Shown: in pieces, positions 21,217 through 31,202 of the stretch
Layout: each line of letters opens with the position of its first letter
How positions within the stretch are numbered: the first letter of the stretch is position 1
DNA from: Loripinus fragilis
Taxonomy: Eukaryota; Mollusca; Bivalvia; Lucinida; Lucinidae
Direction of reading: 5' to 3'
Assembly: GCA_964019695.1 (NCBI GenBank)
Contig: OZ026515.1
Coordinates: 145,937,152-146,001,151, forward strand
Length of the DNA: 64,000 nt
Notes under the pieces: model-generated
The model's database searches: none
Told to the model about the DNA's origin: nothing
Seen by the model: the letters and a program-made list of their open reading frames with translations, nothing else
Made by a program: the position numbers and the translations under genes

Positions 21217-21500
21217 CTCGGAGCCATGAGTCACTCAGAAAGATCCGCCTATAGGTCCAGTTAAGGACACTTTTTAGCGTAGAAAATAAATTATTTCATT
21301 ACCGATCAATTTAAACATGCGTTTTGAGTGTCCCATTGAGCCATTATTGGCTGAGATATCAGCCCGTCAGATAAATGCTTTTTGAATTGAAATGGCGTTT
21401 CCTTGGCGGGCTGATGGCTGCCCGCCACTGTATGCTGGCTAAGCATCTCATCGAGACTGTTCTTGATTACTCACAACTTATGTTTTTGTTGATAAATATA
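21217..21500. repeat. P450 3'-flank block with palindrome
   Basis: This 3' flank, starting 'acctcggagccat', is shared by P450-2 (here), P450-3 (24915-25200) and P450-4 (39265-39540). It holds an inverted repeat (here 'gcccgtcagataaatgc' against 'ggcgtttccttggcgggc') similar to the internal palindrome of MITE family A, so it may be an old relative of that family. Confidence 0.6.
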
Positions 21501-21614
21501 AAAATATCATTTCCAATTATGCACTCTAATCTGCAGGCCTGGGTCAATTACTGAATTTTAGAAGTTTTACGCAGTAGTAAGGAAACATTAATTTCCAATA
21601 TATCCATTGTCGTT

Positions 21615-23117
21615 TTATCTTGTCCTAGCAATTATTTTGTATGGTTTTGGACAGTCTGTTAAACCATTAATACCAGTCATGTTATATTCTTCGCCAACCA
21701 CTGGAAGTAGCTCACACCTTTGGACCATGCTGACCAGTGTTATAAATAGATTATTCCTGGCTAGATGCTCACCAAGACATTTCCTTTTTCCAAGACCAAA
21801 AGGATATATTGACACAGCTTTATCTCGGTCTACCTCTCCATCAGATGTAAGGAAATGTTCGGGATAGAAAGCATTCGGATAGCTCCAGAGTTTCACATCT
21901 CTTGTGACAGAGTGGGCGTTGAAGATAATTGGTGTACCTTTAGGTATATCGTAGCCACTAAGTTTGGCATTTCTGACTGCAGCATGTGGCAACAATAGCG
22001 GTATGGGGGTTTTGAACCTCATACCTTCCAGGATGACTGCTTCCGTGTACGGCATTGCTTGTTTGTCATTGAGACTAGGTGTGCGGTCACCAAGAACTCT
22101 GTCTATCTCTTCAAACAATTTCTTCTGGACATGAGGCAACGTTACAAGACAAAGTATAATCCAACGCATAGTAGTTGCCGTTGTATCAAATCCAGCTGGT
22201 ATTATTTCTTCTAGAGCCCTCACAAAGTGGGCAAATTTTAAACCAACATTTTCCATCTCAGTTGTGCCATCTTTTAGCTCAACGAGGCTATCAGCTAGAT
22301 TACGTATATCACCTTTCTCGAATGAGTCTGTAGTGTCATCAAGTTTCGTTGTGCTTAACATTTTAGCGAGTTCAAAAGCATGCTTTATTGGGTAGGTAAG
22401 GCTAGGAAATATTTGAGATAACCATGGCATAACTTCCACAGGGTTACACGTACCTGTCGTTGAGAAATCAATAACCCCCTCTATCGCAGCAATCATCTTA
22501 TAGAAGTCATCGTCCGCCTTGACAATTGGTACTCGCCCATAAGCTATTTGGTACTTGATGCTGCAGAACGTAACGTACAAGTTATTTTTGGGATCAAACG
22601 GCTTCCCATTGTGCCGCATCACATCTGACAGAAATTGTTTTGCTTCATCCACCAATAAGTCCTCCAAGAGATGGGTTTTACTATTTAAAATTCTGTTGAA
22701 TCTGTTAGTCATTATTTTATGGAGCATGATCCATCGTTCATTGTACTCTCCAAATGCTAATCTGTCCTTAAGAATGGAAAACGTGTAGAAATCTGGTCTG
22801 GAATCGAAAACGCCAGCATTTGTCACAAGTGTCTCTTTGATTGTCTCGCTACCATTCACCACGACTGTAGTAAACGATCCCATACGTATGGTAAAAATGT
22901 CGCCATATTTATGACTAAGATTTAAGAGGGCTTCCTGCGGTTGTGGACCAAGAAACGGTAGATAACCGACGATAGGAAGCCCCCATGGTCCTGGTGGCAG
23001 GTTGGTATTGTATATGTTTGCAATATACCACAGTAATATAGCCACAGCCACAAGGATTATTACTCCTGTGGTAGTTTCACGTGAACAAACTATATCATAC
23101 ATTAAGTCTGTGGTCAA
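21615..23117 (-). CDS. Cytochrome P450 (clan 2), copy 2
   Basis: An intact 500-codon single-exon gene with the same domain order as copy 1: anchor, PPGP 41-44, AGFDTT 308-313, ExxR 364-367 and haem Cys447 in FGLGKRKCLG. It is a mosaic. Residues about 115-126 (ILKDRLAFGEYNERW type) and the C-terminus (LGEHLARNN, QRCELLPVV) follow copy 4. The 185-265 region (ADDDFYKMI, STTGTCNPVE) follows copies 1 and 3. C-helix position 133 is again His. Its 5' flank is homologous to copies 1 and 3 but carries a 141-bp MITE about 360 bp upstream. Likely a membrane monooxygenase; substrate unknown. Confidence 0.95.
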   Translation of the reverse strand: MTTDLMYDIVCSRETTTGVIILVAVAILLWYIANIYNTNLPPGPWGLPIVGYLPFLGPQPQEALLNLSHKYGDIFTIRMGSFTTVVVNGSETIKETLVTNAGVFDSRPDFYTFSILKDRLAFGEYNERWIMLHKIMTNRFNRILNSKTHLLEDLLVDEAKQFLSDVMRHNGKPFDPKNNLYVTFCSIKYQIAYGRVPIVKADDDFYKMIAAIEGVIDFSTTGTCNPVEVMPWLSQIFPSLTYPIKHAFELAKMLSTTKLDDTTDSFEKGDIRNLADSLVELKDGTTEMENVGLKFAHFVRALEEIIPAGFDTTATTMRWIILCLVTLPHVQKKLFEEIDRVLGDRTPSLNDKQAMPYTEAVILEGMRFKTPIPLLLPHAAVRNAKLSGYDIPKGTPIIFNAHSVTRDVKLWSYPNAFYPEHFLTSDGEVDRDKAVSIYPFGLGKRKCLGEHLARNNLFITLVSMVQRCELLPVVGEEYNMTGINGLTDCPKPYKIIARTR

Positions 23118-23473
23118 TTTAAGAATACTTTTACAGTCTATTACCGATTAACAGAACCTTGTCACATGGATTCTTTTTTGTCGATATTTAAGGTAAAAGA
23201 TAAGGACCCATCAAATAAATATACCATAAATCGCCAGTATTTAAGGGATCACGTATCAAAGCTTTGGGCTAAAATGACAGTATTTGTTGTCAGATTCATA
23301 ATAATGCCTTGTCCCATTTTGAAATATTTAAACATTTATAAAGGTAAATATCCAACATTCAATACACAAAGCTCGCTGTTAATCGAGTATGTTAAGAATT
23401 GTGGCAATTATAAATCCACTAAGTTAATATGTCGTGTCAAAATCTCCTTTTGGTTCCCAGTTCCGTTAACTAT

Positions 23474-23614
23474 AGTCCGTGCTAGATAAGAGTAGGGTGA
23501 CGAAACAGATTTACAGTTACAAGTATGAAAGAAAACCCTATATGTGTCCAACCAGGTGAATAAAGTACCATAACGTGACCGACTACGCAACTCCACTCTT
23601 ATCGAGCACGGACT
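23474..23614. mobile_element. 141-bp MITE upstream of P450-2
   Basis: The inverted ends AGTCCGTGCTAGATAAGAGT and ACTCTTATCGAGCACGGACT match at 19 of 20 positions. The segment is absent from the homologous flanks of P450-1 (near 17206) and P450-3 (near 27144), which act as empty sites. A 3-bp CTA/CTG target duplication is possible. Non-coding. Confidence 0.75.
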
Positions 23615-23982
23615 CTGAACAGGTACATTGTAAACGGGGCCATACAGGATGACAGTAAACAAAACGGGATTTATATCGTTTGCACAGTGTGTATAAATAG
23701 AGTGTCTCTACGTAACATTGTACCGTTTACTTGTTAAGTATTGCTTGATTTTATGAACCTTGCACAGGTGCATAATCACTATTCCACAAACAGATTATTG
23801 CAGTGACGTAATATAAGGTAAATCCCCAAACTGTTATAACTTTTAATAACTGTATGATATCTACTGATATTGGTGAATTTCGACCTCAGACGGATCAAAG
23901 ATCAGACGATTCGAATTTACAGCACGTTAAAGGGGAAACAGGTAGAAACCGTTATAAAGCGGTATCATAGGCTTTACATAAT
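23615..23982. other. Remnant of the P450 upstream spacer
   Basis: About 23635-23865 is a diverged match to 17225-17425 ('gggatttatat', 'agagtgtctct', 'tattccacaaacag'). After that the homology to the other spacers is lost until 24545. No gene. Confidence 0.55.
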
Positions 23983-24203
23983 GAGGCCCTCCCAGGGGTT
24001 TTGGTGAACAGGGGAAACAGGGCATTTATTTCAGGGGAACAAAGGCCAAATTTTGTGGGGAACAGGGGAACAAAGACAATATTGGGGAACAGGGAACTTA
24101 AGAAACAAATTTTCGATTTTTGGGGAACAGGGGAACAAGCCAATTCATTTCAGGGGAACAAGGGAACAGTTACCCCCCCCCCCCCCCCTCCTGGGAGGGC
24201 CTC
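23983..24203. mobile_element. GGGGAACAGG-rich element with 6-bp target duplication
   Basis: The inverted ends GAGGCCCTCCCAGG and CCTGGGAGGGCCTC enclose 221 bp built from repeats of 'ggggaacagg' and a C16 tract. Perfect CATAAT duplications flank it (23977-23982 and 24204-24209). The open frames through it are low-complexity artefacts. Confidence 0.8.
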
Positions 24204-24544
24204 CATAATACATTATCATGGTTGTATAGGGACGGACTTGTTTTAGATTTTTTTTAGAGTACACGGAGTACTCCAGAACAACCATCTAAAACAAGCAAAA
24301 CTGGGCACCTTGGAGTACTCCGGAGTAAATCAAGCGATTACTGTTCGAATTGTGAAAAAATAACACAATTCGATTGCCAAGAAGAAGAAAAAAGAATGAC
24401 AAAATAAATGTGCTTTAAATCTATTTTTACTAATTACCATATTTTTCAATATAAATGATTATCAGAACCTATCGGGAAAGACTGAAAAATATCTCAGTAC
24501 AGTGTAGACAGTGCTCCGCCATTTTATTTTGGAACTCTAGCGGA
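24204..24544. other. No gene; short mirrored GAGTACTCC motif
   Basis: GGAGTACTCC-type motifs occur at about 24264 and 24312. Otherwise this is AT-rich sequence not seen elsewhere in the window. Confidence 0.35.
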
Positions 24545-24883
24545 GTCTAGCTTGCATCCTCTTGCTTGTACATTTTTTCATTACATCTACAGATAAACCA
24601 AAAGCTTTGAAATGTGACTATTTACAATATTGATATGTTGTTCTAGCAAAAAGGGTTTCGGGCATTTATTTACATTTACTATACACATATGTTCCAACCG
24701 GACTGGCTCATTTTACGCATTCTGCTTCAATCGTTTGAAATGGAAAGACCCAAAGGTCATTGGTCAAAGGTCGTGGTACATCTATACGTGGCTATACTGT
24801 ATTGTACGATTGAACTGCATTTATATACGACTTTCCAGTCACTGTTTAATTTCTGTTAAACGTAAAGAAAATATCAGACTGGG
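24545..24883. repeat. Third, partial copy of the P450 spacer
   Basis: This matches 18147-18475 and 28083-28410 with clear divergence ('aaaccaaaagctttgaa', 'agacccaaaggtcattggtc', 'tatactgtattgtac'). It lies between P450-2 and P450-3 and ends abruptly at a Penelope tail tip. Confidence 0.8.
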
Positions 24884-24914
24884 TCAGTTGTATCGATTCC
24901 TGATCTTTGCAACC
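24884..24914 (+). mobile_element. Penelope-like 3' tip at a duplication junction
   Basis: 'gggtcagttgtatcgattcc' continuing to 'tgatctttgca' matches the last ~30 bp of the element at 3811-6830 (about 6779-6820, with a small internal deletion). It sits exactly between spacer-type sequence (left) and the P450 3'-flank block (right). Confidence 0.6.
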
Positions 24915-25290
24915 TCGGAGCCATTAGTCATTCAGATAGATCCGCCCAGTCCAGTATAGGACACTTTTTAGCGTAAAAAATAAATTATTTCTTTACCGAC
25001 CAATTTAAACATGCGTTGGGTGTTCAAAAGAACCGACCAGTGAGCCAACATCGGCCAAGATATCGGCCGCCAGCTAAACGCCATTTGAATTTAAATGGCG
25101 TTTCGTTGGCCGGCTGATGGCAGCCCGCCACTGTATGCTGGCTAAGCATCTCATCGAGACTGTTCTTGATTACACACAACTTATGTTTTTGTCAATAAAA
25201 TAAGAAATATCATTTTCAATTTAGAGGCCTGTGTCATTTACTGGATTTTAGAAGTTTTACGCACTAGTTAGGAAGCATTAATTTCCAATA
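24915..25290. repeat. P450-3 3'-flank block with palindrome
   Basis: Homologous to 21217-21600 and 39265-39650. The palindrome here is the best preserved (25070-25112): 'cgccagctaaacgccattt' pairs with 'aaatggcgtttcgttggc'. No gene. Confidence 0.65.
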
Positions 25291-25304
25291 TATCCATTGT
25301 CGTT

Positions 25305-26807
25305 TTATCTTGTTCTAGCAATTATTTTGTATGGTTTTGGACAGTCTGTTAAGCCATTAATACCAGTCATGCTATATTCTTCGCCAGCCACTGGTAGTAG
25401 CTCAAACCTCTGGACCATGCTGACTAGTGTTATAAATAGATTATTCCTGGCTAGCTGCTCACCAAGACATTTCCTTTTTCCAAGACCAAAAGGATATATT
25501 GACACAGCTTTATCTCGGTCAACTTCTCCATCAGACGTAAGGAAATGTTCGGGATAGAAAGCATTCGGATAGCTCCAGAGTTTCACATCTCTTGTGACAG
25601 AGTGGGCGTTGAAGATAATTGGTGTGCCTTTAGGTATATCAAAGCCACTAAGTTTGGCATTTCTGACTGCAGCATGTGGCAACAATAGCGGTATGGGGGT
25701 TTTGAACCTCATACCTTCGAGGATGACTGCTTCCGTGTACGGCATTGCTTGTTTGTCATTGAGACTAGGTGTGCGGTCACCAAGAACTCTGTCTATCTCT
25801 TCAAACAATTTCTTCTGAACATGAGGCAGCGTTACAAGACAGAGTAAAATCCACCGCATAGTAGTTGCCGTTGTATCAAATCCAGCTGGTATTATTTCTT
25901 CTAGAGCCCTCACAAAGTGGGCAAACTTTAAACCAACATTTTCCATCTCAGTTGTGCCATCTTTTAGCTCAAAGAGGCTATCAGCTAGATTACGTATATC
26001 ACCTTTCTCGAATGATTCTGTAGTGTCTTCAAGTTTTGTTGTGCTTAACATTTCAGCAAGTTCAAAAGCATGCTTTATTGGGTAGGTAAGGCTAGGAAAT
26101 ATTCGAGATAACCATGGCATAACTTCCACAGGATTACTCGTACCTATCGTTGAGAAATCAATAAACCCCTCTATCGCAACAATCATCATATAGAAGTCAT
26201 CGTCCGCCCTGACAATTGGTACTCGCCCATAAACTATTTGGTATTTGACGCTGCAGAACGTAACGTACAAGTTCTTTTTGGGATCAAACGGCTTCCCATT
26301 GTGCCACATCACAGCTGACAAAAATTGTTTTGCTTCATCCACTAATAAGTCCTCCAAGGGATGGGTTATGCTATTTATAATCATATTGAATCTGTTTGTC
26401 AATATTTTATGAAGCATGATCCATCTTTCATTGTACTGTCCACGTGTTAATCCTTCTTTAGATATGGAAAATGTGTAGAAATCGGGTCTGGAATCGAAAA
26501 CGCCAGCATTTGTTACAAGTGTCTCTTTGATTGTCTCGCTACCATTTACCACGACTGTAGTAAACGATCCCAAACGAATGGTAAAAATGTCACCATATTT
26601 ATGACTCAGATTTAAGAGGGTGTCTTGCGGTTGTGGACCAAGAAATGGTAGATAACCGACGATAGGAAGCCCCCAGGGTCCTGGTGGTAGTTTGGTATTG
26701 TATATGTTTGCAATATACCACAGTAATACAGCCACAGTCACAAGGAGTATTACTCCTGTGGTAGTTTCACGTGAACAAACTATATCATACATTAAGTCTG
26801 TGGTCAA
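25305..26807 (-). CDS. Cytochrome P450 (clan 2), copy 3
   Basis: An intact 500-codon single-exon gene, by eye about 97% identical to copy 1. All motifs are present (PPGP 41-44, AGFDTT 308-313, E364/R367, FYPEHF 417-422, Cys447), and His is again at C-helix position 133. It shares ISKEGLTRGQYNERW and the F-G region with copy 1, but NGSETIKE near residue 89 with copy 2, and the EIDRVLG, SVTRDVK and TGING residues with copies 2 and 4. The 5' flank is almost the same as copy 1; the 3' flank is that of copies 2 and 4. Role as for copy 1, substrate unknown. Confidence 0.95.
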   Translation of the reverse strand: MTTDLMYDIVCSRETTTGVILLVTVAVLLWYIANIYNTKLPPGPWGLPIVGYLPFLGPQPQDTLLNLSHKYGDIFTIRLGSFTTVVVNGSETIKETLVTNAGVFDSRPDFYTFSISKEGLTRGQYNERWIMLHKILTNRFNMIINSITHPLEDLLVDEAKQFLSAVMWHNGKPFDPKKNLYVTFCSVKYQIVYGRVPIVRADDDFYMMIVAIEGFIDFSTIGTSNPVEVMPWLSRIFPSLTYPIKHAFELAEMLSTTKLEDTTESFEKGDIRNLADSLFELKDGTTEMENVGLKFAHFVRALEEIIPAGFDTTATTMRWILLCLVTLPHVQKKLFEEIDRVLGDRTPSLNDKQAMPYTEAVILEGMRFKTPIPLLLPHAAVRNAKLSGFDIPKGTPIIFNAHSVTRDVKLWSYPNAFYPEHFLTSDGEVDRDKAVSIYPFGLGKRKCLGEQLARNNLFITLVSMVQRFELLPVAGEEYSMTGINGLTDCPKPYKIIARTR

Positions 26808-27244
26808 TTTAAGATTATTTTTACAGTCTATTACCGATTAACAGAACCTTGTCGCATGGAATCTTTTTTGTCGATATTTAAGGTAAAAGATTAGGACCCA
26901 TCAAATAAATATACCATAAATTACCATTATTTAAGGGATCACGTATCAAAGCTTTGGCCTAAAATGACAGTATTTGTTGTCAGATTCATAATTTTTGAAA
27001 TATTTAAACATTTATACAGGTAAATATCCAACATTCAATACACAAAGGTCACTGTTAATCGAGTGTGTTAAGAATTGTGGCAATTATAAATCCAATAAGT
27101 AAATGTGTCGTGTCAAAATCCTTTGGTTTCCAGTACGTTAACTAAACAGGTAATTTTAAACGGGGACCATACATTTCACGCGGAGATGGCACAAAACGGG
27201 ATTTATATTGTATGCACACTATGCATAAATAGAGTGTCTCTGCA

Positions 27245-27586
27245 TCACCTACGTAGCCGATTGTACCGCTTATCTTCGATTTTATGAACATAATTACTAT
27301 TCCACAAACAGTTATGGCTGTGACGTAAGGTAAATCCAAAAACCTTTATAACTTTCAATAACTGTATGAAATCTTCTGATAACTTTAATTTAGTACCAAA
27401 ACATTCTATGACCTCAATGTTGGAATCTCCTTGTTTAATTATTATATTTACCTTCGGCCGATTTTCGATATCCTCCGTTCTTTTTACGGGAATCAGGCAG
27501 GTACTGTAAAACCGTTTAATGCAATTAATAAATCCTCGTGTACCATCGTACCGAATAGCCAAGTGGTTATGGTACAGAGTTCGCAA
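27245..27586 (-). other. Duplicated spacer open frame of unknown function
   Basis: Right-block copy of 17307-17648, 113 codons, with no domain I recognise. Same reservations as for the left copy. Confidence 0.2.
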
Positions 27587-27639
27587 TTAAGTAAAATGAC
27601 ACACGAGTTCGAATCGCTGTGTATTCTTTTTCTTTTTAT

Positions 27640-28013
27640 TTACCTCAGTTCGAGCTGTATAAAAATCTGGTGTAAACCATGTAGTTTATTACTTATCATG
27701 GTGTCATCTAAGTCATAAACAGGTTTGAAACCAGTCTTCAGTTCCTTCTGAGCTCTATATACAGTTCTACGACTGACACCAGTACAATGTAGCGTGGCCC
27801 TACGATAAAAATATATGAAACTGAATCTTTCTGCTTTTGACATTCTTTTAAGAAATAATCCCAGACATTTAAAACAGTCTGCTTTGCCTTAGAGCCAAGA
27901 CTTCCTACATTCTTTTTCAGACACTTTTTACTGAACTTATATTCTAACAATTCATGTATAGTGAATAATATGCAACCGTTTGCTTTGGCGATAATATGGA
28001 ACAACGTTTTCAC
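27640..28013 (-). pseudogene. Helix-turn-helix transposase-like remnant, right copy
   Basis: Protein-level identical to both frames at 17702-18075, with the same frame break between GSKAKQTVLNVWDYFLKECQ and TGVSRRTVYRAQKELKTG. Inactive as read. Confidence 0.4.
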
Positions 28014-28655
28014 CTGAATCTCTGTATTTGATTCCGTTTAAATCGTGCAAATTAAAAAAGAAAAGGTAAAAAAGTTTACATGCGGAGTCTAGGTTGCACC
28101 CTCTTGCTTGTACATTTTTCATTACATCTACTGATAAACCAAAAGCTTTGAAGCGTGACTCTATATTGATATGTTGTTCTAGCAAAAAGGGTTTCAGGCA
28201 TTTATTTAAATTAACGATGAAAGCATATATTCTAGCCGAGCTGGCCCATTTTATGCATTCTGCATCAATCGTTTGAAATAGAAAGACCCAAAGGTCATTG
28301 GTCATAGGTCGTGGAACAGATATACTTGGCTATACTGTATTGTACTGTAGAACTGCAGTATACGACTTTCAAGTCACTGTTTAATTTCTGTTAAACGTAA
28401 GGAAAATATCAGATTGAAGATATAAATATCTCGTGCACTAACCGTGTATAGCCTGACAACATTGACCTGAGACTCATTAATATTCAATGACCTTTCACCC
28501 AGTCTTCGGAAATCATTGTGGAAAGTGCGCTTTAGATTGTTGTATAATTTCTTATCTGAATGCAAGAATATCAAATCCTTAGTAGCCTAGTGGAAAAGAG
28601 TCTGTCGTTATGAGGTATGGGTTAGAATTCGGGACCTTTTTATCATTTTATATAT

Positions 28656-28892
28656 GAGCCAGTGCATGAGATTTCCAACAATGTGGTATGTGTGGCCAGC
28701 AAAGCCTCAGATCAGCCTGCGCATAAGCGCAGTCTGATCAGAGCCTTTGCTAGTCGCTTGAGTATTCTATGATTGTTTAGCTACTGACTGAACACCATTT
28801 GGAGTTTCTAAGCTTAAAAGGAGGCTGCAGAGGCTCGTCCGAGTCTACACTTGTCAAAATGTCAAATTGTTTGAAATCTCATGCCGTGGCTC
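28656..28892. mobile_element. MITE family B, copy 2, with empty site in the left block
   Basis: The ends GAGCCAGTGCATGAGATTTCC and its complement (AAATCTCATGCC-GTGGCTC) enclose 237 bp. The same position in the left block (18710-18722) is an uninterrupted 'tttatatatattgtac'. Comparing the two gives a 4-bp ATAT duplication (or 2-bp, if the ends are TGAGCC/GGCTCA). Confidence 0.9.
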
Positions 28893-29714
28893 ATATATTG
28901 TACTTTTTTTGGCGGGGGATGGGATGGGTTCATGACCTTGTGCATAATTTGATAATTTAAAAGTGTAAACATTTTCGCTGACTGACCACAACCGGCTGAA
29001 ATGATGCTCAGCAAACCCTTGTCCAGCAAAAAAGGCTGTTACCCATGGCAGTGGTTTGATAATGTTGACATGCATTTGAATGCCAAATGTGATCAAAATA
29101 TACCATGTGGTTTAAGAGTTATGATTATTTTCACTAAATGACCACAGACGGATGAGCTCACATAGTGTTAATAGTGCAGACCCAAGGGCCGTCCAATAAC
29201 AGAAAACGGAACCAAAAGTTACCTTTGACACGACATGCTTATATGAAGTAGCATTTTGACCTTAATATTATTATAGGGTTAGAGACTGTTACTTGCCAGG
29301 CGTTACTAGAAACAAATTCAGGAAACCAAACTTTGCTATTTGGAAAGTCAGCAAAAGCACTTTTAAAATTTAACAAAATTGATTGAAAATAACAAAATTA
29401 TCATTTACAAAAGCAATGGAAAATATTTATACAATCAAAGAAAGTCTAATTTACAGTACCTTATATGTCCATACTGTCCCTCAGAATATTTATCAACACA
29501 ATTCTTTCAGCAGTTTCTGATCCCCAGATTTTGAAGTTAATTGCAAATAAACACTAAGTCTGAATCCAAAAAATGAAGAATCCAAAGTAATCCAGAATGA
29601 ATAAATTAAACACAAAGTATTCCAGTATAGAATTCCAGCACAAAAGGTTAAGACTTTTAAACGATAAAATTATTTCAAAGATGCCCTTATGAAAAAATTA
29701 CTCTTATATACTAT

Positions 29715-30045
29715 ACTGTTTAAAGACACATGCGGCTAATTTTTATGAGCATCATTCCCGCGTCAGGAAACAGGTAAAGTTGTCTGGATTCTGTCTTTCA
29801 ACCATTTACGGATTTACAATCAAGGTAGCTTTCAGAAGCTCTTAAGTCATATTAATGTTCCGACATTTTCTTGACAAACTTAAGTAATCAAAGTGTGTCG
29901 GAAATATCTTTTGTTCTTTTATTTGAACTGATTGTCTCAGTACCAAAGACAGATAAATGTAGCTCAGACGAAATCAAACAATGTACACAATTACCCTGAT
30001 TACAAATACGAAAGTGGTCGAGTCTCTTCTATTTGTACGGTTATT
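29715..30045. other. ~330-bp segment present only in the right block
   Basis: The left block joins 'atatactata' directly to 'aaatggcacacg' (near 19538). Here the same words are separated by 330 bp of unique sequence with TTTAAA near both edges. No clear inverted ends. Insertion here or deletion in the left copy cannot be separated. Confidence 0.55.
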
Positions 30046-31023
30046 TAAAATGGCACACGACCTGTCTTCCTGGCCTAGTGGTTAGCGTGTCTAGCTAAGA
30101 AACCAGAGAAGCTGGATAGATTCCGGTGTGCTCCTATTTTCAGTGTGATTTTTCGTTCTTTTTTAGCATTTTAGTGTTATTATTGCTTCAAACTAATAAA
30201 ATGACATCATCAAAACAACCAAAATGGTAATTCCTGAATTTTTTATATTGAATGATTCATGGGACTTATTGGGGTGGGGTTAAATTTGGCTCTCCTGAAA
30301 GAGAATTAGTTCGGTGGCCCCACATTTTTATTCTTTTTTTCTGAACGGTAATGTAATAGTCCATGAAATAAAAATATATTCTTAAGATTGTCAATATCAG
30401 ATTTTTAATATATGATTTATTCTAAAAAAACAATTCCAATTTTCGAGGAATTGCCAAAATATATCGTGCAATATCTTGTCAAAGCTTGGGATAATAAATA
30501 AACTTGCACCTTTTCTAAAAGGTTTGTGATCATAGGCAATAATTTAAGTTAAGAGAAAGAAGCATTACGGAAACGGCTCCGTGTGAAATTTAATATTTAC
30601 GGGACTACTTTCTGCTGATCGGAGATTTCCGTAATGACCCGATAACGAGTGTATCAGAACAAGTATTGGCTTTATAAACCAATAGCAGTCTTTGCTGCAA
30701 TATTAATGCATCGGATGTGCACGCGTGCATGTTTTTACTTTATTTCCCCATATTATTGTTTTTGTAATAATGTGTGCAAATTCCTGTAAATGAGTTTCAT
30801 ATTCGAAGGCTTGTTACTTAGGGGAGTTTTTATCCTCGTAGATGTCGAGAACTGGCTTGTTAATGTTCGAATGTACAATGGCTATATGAAAAACAAGTTG
30901 GCTGCTTTTAAAAAGCCGCCAATAGTTTAGGTTTGGCAAATAGGTTGTTTTTATGACAGAATTCCTTTACTTTTATTATTATTATATTAGGTCTTGGTTA
31001 ACAAATCTTAGAGTCAGCAGAAT

Positions 31024-31050
31024 CTCGGACCCAATTATACTGGGTCCGAG
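31024..31050. repeat. Perfect 10-bp-arm hairpin
   Basis: CTCGGACCCA and TGGGTCCGAG are separated by 7 nt. It lies 12 bp before the longer palindrome at 31063-31202. Confidence 0.7.
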
Positions 31051-31062
31051 GCAGAATATAGG

Positions 31063-31202
31063 GATCACACATGTTTTTTCATGCATTAACATTTGCCGGG
31101 TCCCGAGGAAGCTGTTTGAACACGAGGCCGTTAGGCTGAGTGTTCAAACATCGTCCGAGGGACCCGGCAAGTGTTAATGCAATGAAACAAACATGAGTGA
31201 TC
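31063..31202. repeat. 140-bp palindrome with ~61-bp arms
   Basis: The left arm starts GATCACACATG and contains TTGCCGGGTCCCGAGG and GTTTGAACAC; the right arm is its diverged complement ending CATGAGTGATC. The loop is about 16 nt. Arms differ by small substitutions and one-base gaps. Possibly a foldback element or a hairpin-RNA precursor; nothing decides which. Confidence 0.75.

Larger units (their letters stand above)
16870..21590. repeat. Intergenic spacer, left copy (between P450-1 and P450-2)
   Basis: Nearly all of this is repeated at 26808-30563 plus 38098-39640. The best-conserved part is about 17400-18420, where I find only one or two differences per kilobase. It carries decayed open frames (17307-18367), tRNA-like segments near 17620, 18645 and 19555, an (AT)n tract and a SINE. 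No intact gene is recognised. Confidence 0.85.
26808..30563. repeat. Intergenic spacer, right copy, first part
   Basis: This matches 16870-20066. Relative to the left copy it has three insertions: a MITE at 28656-28892, a ~330-bp segment at 29715-30045, and the large element from 30564. Over about 26808-27350 I count 7 differences; over 27350-28350 only one or two. Confidence 0.85.

Noticed and set aside
23952..24246. Frames with repeated 'GNRG'/'FPKI' patterns
   Set aside because: They translate the GGGGAACAGG repeats of the element at 23983-24203.
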